Below are positions 60,110 to 64,000 of a stretch of DNA of 64,000 bases, one piece after another. This DNA is from Rachycentron canadum. Lineage: Eukaryota; Chordata; Actinopteri; Carangiformes; Rachycentridae. The position numbers were made by a program, and so were the translations under genes. The number at the start of each line of letters is the position of its first letter. Positions within the stretch are counted from its first letter, which is position 1. The stretch lies in the NCBI GenBank assembly GCA_038496675.1, contig CM076652.1, forward strand, positions 14,408,561-14,472,560, read 5' to 3'. Below the pieces are notes generated by a model. It was not told the DNA's origin. It saw nothing but the letters and a program-made list of their open reading frames with translations, and ran no database searches.

Positions 60110-60420
60110 TGTCCTAGGATGATATCTTGATTGTGATGCCCTTTATTATTTTGCTTAGTGTTTCAGCAGTTCTGTGAATTGGCTGACCTTTTTGGGAGTC
60201 TTCCTTTTATTCTCTCCAGCAGACACAAGCGTCCTTGCCACACGGCTTTAGCATGGAAGACAGAGTTGATATTAATATTAATGAACATACACCTGACAAT
60301 GTCAGGTTTTAATGGATAATAAATTAAAGGATTCTCATTGATTGTTAACTGTGTGTGGGCAATAAACATCATCAAAAGGCAGGATGCCATCTTTGTAAGT
60401 ATTGATGATTTAATAAATCA
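60110..60420. promoter_or_regulatory. Candidate enhancer with TGACA palindrome
   Basis: Dense block. ACCTGACA (60291-60298), a central A and TGTCAGGT (60300-60307) form a perfect 17-base palindrome of two facing TGACA MEIS/TGIF cores. TGATATTAATATTAATG precedes it near 60268. The 75-codon minus-strand frame has no domain. Confidence 0.45.
60291..60307. repeat. Perfect 17-base palindrome (8-base arms)
   Basis: Arms ACCTGACA and TGTCAGGT around a single A. Confidence 0.96.
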
Positions 60421-60443
60421 TAAGAGGGATTGGAAATGGTTGA

Positions 60444-60459
60444 TTTTTTTTTTTTTTTT
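60444..60459. repeat. T16 homopolymer
   Basis: Uninterrupted T run between two dense blocks. Confidence 0.93.
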
Positions 60460-61080
60460 GCTGACGCATGGATCAAATTCATGCCAGACACCATAAAAAG
60501 AGGATGTGTTTGGGAAATTAAGGAGAAGAAAGAAGGCCTTGTAGCAGTATCGTGTTCACTAAGTACGTGAAAATGTATTTTCCATCTCTATCAGTCTCGT
60601 GGTATCATATCACACTGGAGTCAAGGGGTAGGCTAAAGGTTACAACTCTGAAACATAGCATTGATCCTAACACCTGACAGCATCTCTCTCCCTTTCTTTT
60701 TGTCTCTTTGTTCTTTGTAATTATAACACATCGTTTGCTGCTTTTCTATTGTTCTTTTCATTGTAAAATAAAGAAAATAACTGAAACTACACTATTATTA
60801 CCTGATGTATTGTATATCCATGGTGTTATCAAAGACAGTAGTTTAGAACAAATTATTCTCTTTTCTTATTCTCTATATAACATCGGCCCAGACATAAGGC
60901 TGAAAGCAGGGGTGTTGTCGAGCCTGGTGTGCTCTGCATATCATAAATCAGACCTAACTGACATTTTTTTTTTAAAGAGAATGAATATCCACCCACTCTC
61001 TGTGGAAGGGCCGTGGTATTTGTATGGTCAATGTGACCTTTCTCCATACCCTCTCAGATTAGGTGTACGACATAGAAAAT
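60460..61080. promoter_or_regulatory. Candidate conserved noncoding elements
   Basis: Two complex parts (60460-60650 and 60880-61080) separated by AT-rich DNA. The 131-codon plus-strand frame (60708-61103) spans a changing composition and has no domain pattern. TGTGACCTTTC near 61034 is another TGACCT half-site. Confidence 0.33.
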
Positions 61081-62219
61081 TGCGCTCTTGCTGCAGTCCA
61101 TAAATCATACCAGCCCATTTTTTTCTTTAAAGAGGTATGTAAATACCAGTGTACTAGCTAGGTAAACAACACTAACCCTGATACAAATGGCTTGAAATTG
61201 AAGAAAAGCACCTTATTTTTCAGCTGAAATTGCTTTTGAAACCCAGTTCTGGCACATGGGATGAAGGAGCCATGAAATGATTTGTGCTGGGGGAATAGAA
61301 ATGGGTTGATGATAACCACACTCGACACAGTTCCTGTGTTGGGGAGTTCTAGCAATGATCAAAGATATCATTGTTGCACATTATTTCCCCCCATGCAGAC
61401 CCCAAATGCATCTGTATCTGAAGTGACATCCACCCCTATGCACTCAGTGTATGTTTCGTTTTAGGGAACAAAGGCCCTCCACCACAGTACAGCAAGGAGC
61501 TTAACCAGGCAGTCCTGCTACTCCCATGCAAGAACTTAATTTAAGCATTTGTTAGCATAGCAAAACAGTCAGTGTGATTCCGTTGTAGTATTTAAAAACT
61601 ATCAATTCAGAATAAAATGTAGCTTGTAATATTTGAGCGATAACATGATAACTACATAAAATTGAGGTTTTGTTTCTTCAATAATGGAAATGGAGAACTC
61701 TTGTGTGATAATCATAATTTGTCGTGATTTATAAAAACAAATGAATTCACACTTGTGATCAGACTAGACCAATGAACATATAGGACTCTATCAAATCACA
61801 CTACATATTTGCATTTGGGACGTATCTATATATACATTTGTTATTTTAATTGCAAAAAAAAAAAAAAAAACAGTTACTGCACCATTGAGTTTAGACCAGG
61901 TTTTTGTCAGTCAATCGATTTCTGCTGCCTCAAGATAGCAATAATCCAACAATGTGGCTGACCACACACAGCCTTGGGCACTCTGATGGGCACAAATTAA
62001 TTTTTATATTCAAACAACATTGGTGCTGGATGAGAAAAATGAGAAAAAAAAAAGTCTGAAACTAAAAGGCACTTGTGTTTCACTTTGTGTTGGGTGTAAA
62101 GATACGGTCCATAGTAGACAATGAGAATTTATGGTGTTTATTTATTTTGTTTACATTTTAATTGAAATGGAAAATGGTGGATTGCATTCTTTGTGGTGTT
62201 TATATTCTAGATATCTGGG
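61081..62219. other. Noncoding, no gene seen
   Basis: AT-rich with an octamer ATTTGCAT near 61808 and an A17 run at 61854-61870. No gene or repeat family. Confidence 0.45.
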
Positions 62220-62900
62220 TTTGCAGCAAATGTGGGTCCTCAGTCTGGACCCTCAGTGTACTTACCCATGTGGACCTTGACTTCTCTTAGTATCAAATGT
62301 AAACAAAAGAATATTCTTCTGGTCAGTATGTTCACCGAGTATAATGAGCCAGTCTGCATCTTTGGCTACACTGAGTCTGGCCTAAAAGCCAAAAACATGG
62401 TCAGTGCAGAATGCAGCGTTAACTGTAACAGTGCTACTACCATTTCTTTGAAACCCAACTATCTTTTCATGCTCCTTTTGGCAAGTCATCAGCACCTGCA
62501 ATCCCACACAGTGAGTCTCAAGGAGAGCTGCAGGGCACAACCCATGACAGCCAAAGGGACAGCTAATTCCCAACATCTGGTACAAGCTGGTGCTCTCCGT
62601 AGTATCGCCATGATCATGGTATCGCTGTAGTGGACACTGCTTGGCAGCTTGTGGCATCAGAGTGTTGAAGAATCACCCCCATCGGGTTCTAAGCAGAACG
62701 GGCGGAGAGCAAACTGTTTCATTTCAGCACGGTGGACCACTGATGCCTGCAGTAGATCCCCTGTTATCTAATCAAACAGCACTGGTCAGTTATGATGCCA
62801 ACTCCTAAATCCACAGCCGTCTGTAAAGCCGTGGGGGGAGATTAACCGCTACAGCGCCAATGTCCTACATTCAAAGACTTCCTCTTAAGATCTCTTTTCC
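62220..62900. promoter_or_regulatory. Candidate conserved noncoding block with long frame
   Basis: About 680 bases of GC-balanced, non-repetitive sequence. It contains a 132-codon plus-strand frame (62232-62630) and a 91-codon minus-strand frame over the same DNA. Neither shows a domain, signal peptide or splice context, so I treat the block as noncoding. An unrecognised lineage-specific gene cannot be excluded. Confidence 0.33.
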
Positions 62901-63359
62901 TGGAAAGTACAGTTATCCATACAAGCAAACACAGACAGAGCCACACAGACATACAGCCTAAAGTAAGAGTCCTTCATGCTGTAATGGGGCTATCACAAAG
63001 ACCACACAGCTTGCATTTTGGAAGAAGACTTGATGCTTTCTAAACCCTCTTTGTGTGTGACCACTAGAATACCTCAAAGAGGCTTGAGTCTCTGCCGTCA
63101 TAGAGCATTGGAGGATATGTTGTTTTGCCATGTAGGTGCTGCCTTGTGTCTAAGATCTTCTATGCATAGAAGAGAATAAGAACTCGCAAAGAAAGATGGC
63201 CCAAGACATTTATCCTTTCTGTCTTATAGTCTGCAGGAGCCCTAATAAGACCACATATTCTGCAGTTGCCCTGCTTTGTGAGTGCACTTCATTATAAGCC
63301 AAGAAGTAGAAGCTCTCACATAGCAAGTAAAGAGCTGTGGGCACTTTTTTAATATTTAT
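62901..63359. other. Noncoding, moderately complex
   Basis: No motif cluster or frame. Could extend the preceding block. Confidence 0.35.
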
Positions 63360-63560
63360 ATCACAGTCTGGTGTGGCAGTAATGATATTAGGGAGCTGAC
63401 GGAATTCTCCACCCAGCTGGACATGTTAATTGAGAAGCCAGGATTTAAAGGCAAAGTTCACATTTGTGCAGATGGTGGGACAATGCAAGATGGCAGACCT
63501 AGGTCAGTGTCATTTCCAAGCCATACCTTAATGGGAGCATTTTTTCTCTCCTTTTTTTCC
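63360..63560. promoter_or_regulatory. Weak candidate noncoding element
   Basis: Non-repetitive island ending at a T-rich patch. No coding frame. Confidence 0.25.
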
Positions 63561-63703
63561 TCAGGTTTGACACATACTAGTCCCTTAGGTCCATAGCAGT
63601 CTTTGGGGCTGTTTCCTGTACCTCAGTGCCCTTGACGGAAGACCATATTTCACATTTGATAAATTCACAAAATTCTCTGTCCCACCTCTACTTTCAGGGT
63701 TAG

Positions 63704-63735
63704 TGCGTGTGTGTGTGTGTGAGAGCGTGTGTGGG
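63704..63735. repeat. (GT)n microsatellite
   Basis: Short imperfect GT array with GAGAGC interruption. Confidence 0.9.
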
Positions 63736-64000
63736 TGTAGCATGAATATGTAATTGTGTGAATTTGCTGGTTTCAGGAACATGTGTTTTTATGAAAAGGA
63801 AATAGTAATAATGTAAATGAAAACAAAATCATTGTGTTTTTATTTATTTTGTTTTCCATTTTGCTTTTTATAATGGTGAATGATAGATCAAAGTGGCTAG
63901 TTTACCTTGATATTAATGAGCTTTGAGGGTGAAATACATGAATAGGAAATGACTTGGACTGAGCCGTTCATTTGTTATCAAAAACTAGTAGCAGGTTTAG
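63736..64000. other. AT-rich, no gene seen
   Basis: AT-rich end of the window; nothing recognised. Confidence 0.5.

Noticed and set aside
60708..61103. 131-codon plus-strand frame
   Set aside because: Crosses from AT-rich to GC-balanced DNA and a T run; no domain.
62232..62630. 132-codon plus-strand frame
   Set aside because: No recognisable motif, matched by a 91-codon opposite frame, no exon signals.

Overview
The window looks like a gene-poor stretch of a teleost fish genome, probably spiny-rayed. I see no intact protein-coding gene, tRNA, rRNA or CRISPR array. The base composition is AT-rich and CpG-poor, with tetranucleotide and dinucleotide microsatellites and long A/T homopolymers. 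The few recognisable transposon remnants fit fish genomes: an L2/CR1-like LINE tail, two copies of a hAT-like MITE with GAGCTGCAAC ends, and a SINE-like tail. The longest open frames are about 130-140 codons and none resembles a known domain.

Layout. Bases 1-14,000 are intergenic or intronic DNA. Islands of complex, non-repetitive sequence (about 0.96-1.8, 8.8-9.8, 10.2-10.8 and 12.2-13.7 kb) sit among AT-rich filler, with the LINE tail at 11.16-11.43 kb. At 14.25-14.53 kb is the only clear CpG-island-like segment. It has a CCAAT box and a good plus-strand splice donor, so it may be a promoter with an untranslated first exon. If so, much of the DNA to its right would be a large first intron or antisense-overlapped desert. 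At 24.14-24.25 kb, minus strand, a good 3' splice site is followed by a short frame ending in a GPI-signal-like hydrophobic tail. This is a candidate terminal exon of a GPI-anchored protein that I cannot name. A weaker 57-nt, phase 1-1 exon-like segment lies at 35.74-35.79 kb.

From about 19 kb to the right end, islands of 200-750 bases recur every 1-3 kb. They carry homeodomain cores (TAATTA), POU octamers (ATTTGCAT), two exact PBX-MEIS/PREP decamers, nuclear-receptor half-sites and several perfect inverted repeats. Together with few transposons and no coding sequence, this is how a developmental regulatory desert (genomic regulatory block) looks. Conservation cannot be measured from one sequence, so each island is a candidate only.

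Assembly caution. Bases 40,649-41,031 are an N gap inside a CT/TA microsatellite. Its right edge carries 17 bases identical to the Tn5 mosaic end used in Nextera libraries, which is almost certainly adaptor residue. Any frame crossing the gap is an artefact. No gene symbol is assigned anywhere because none could be supported.
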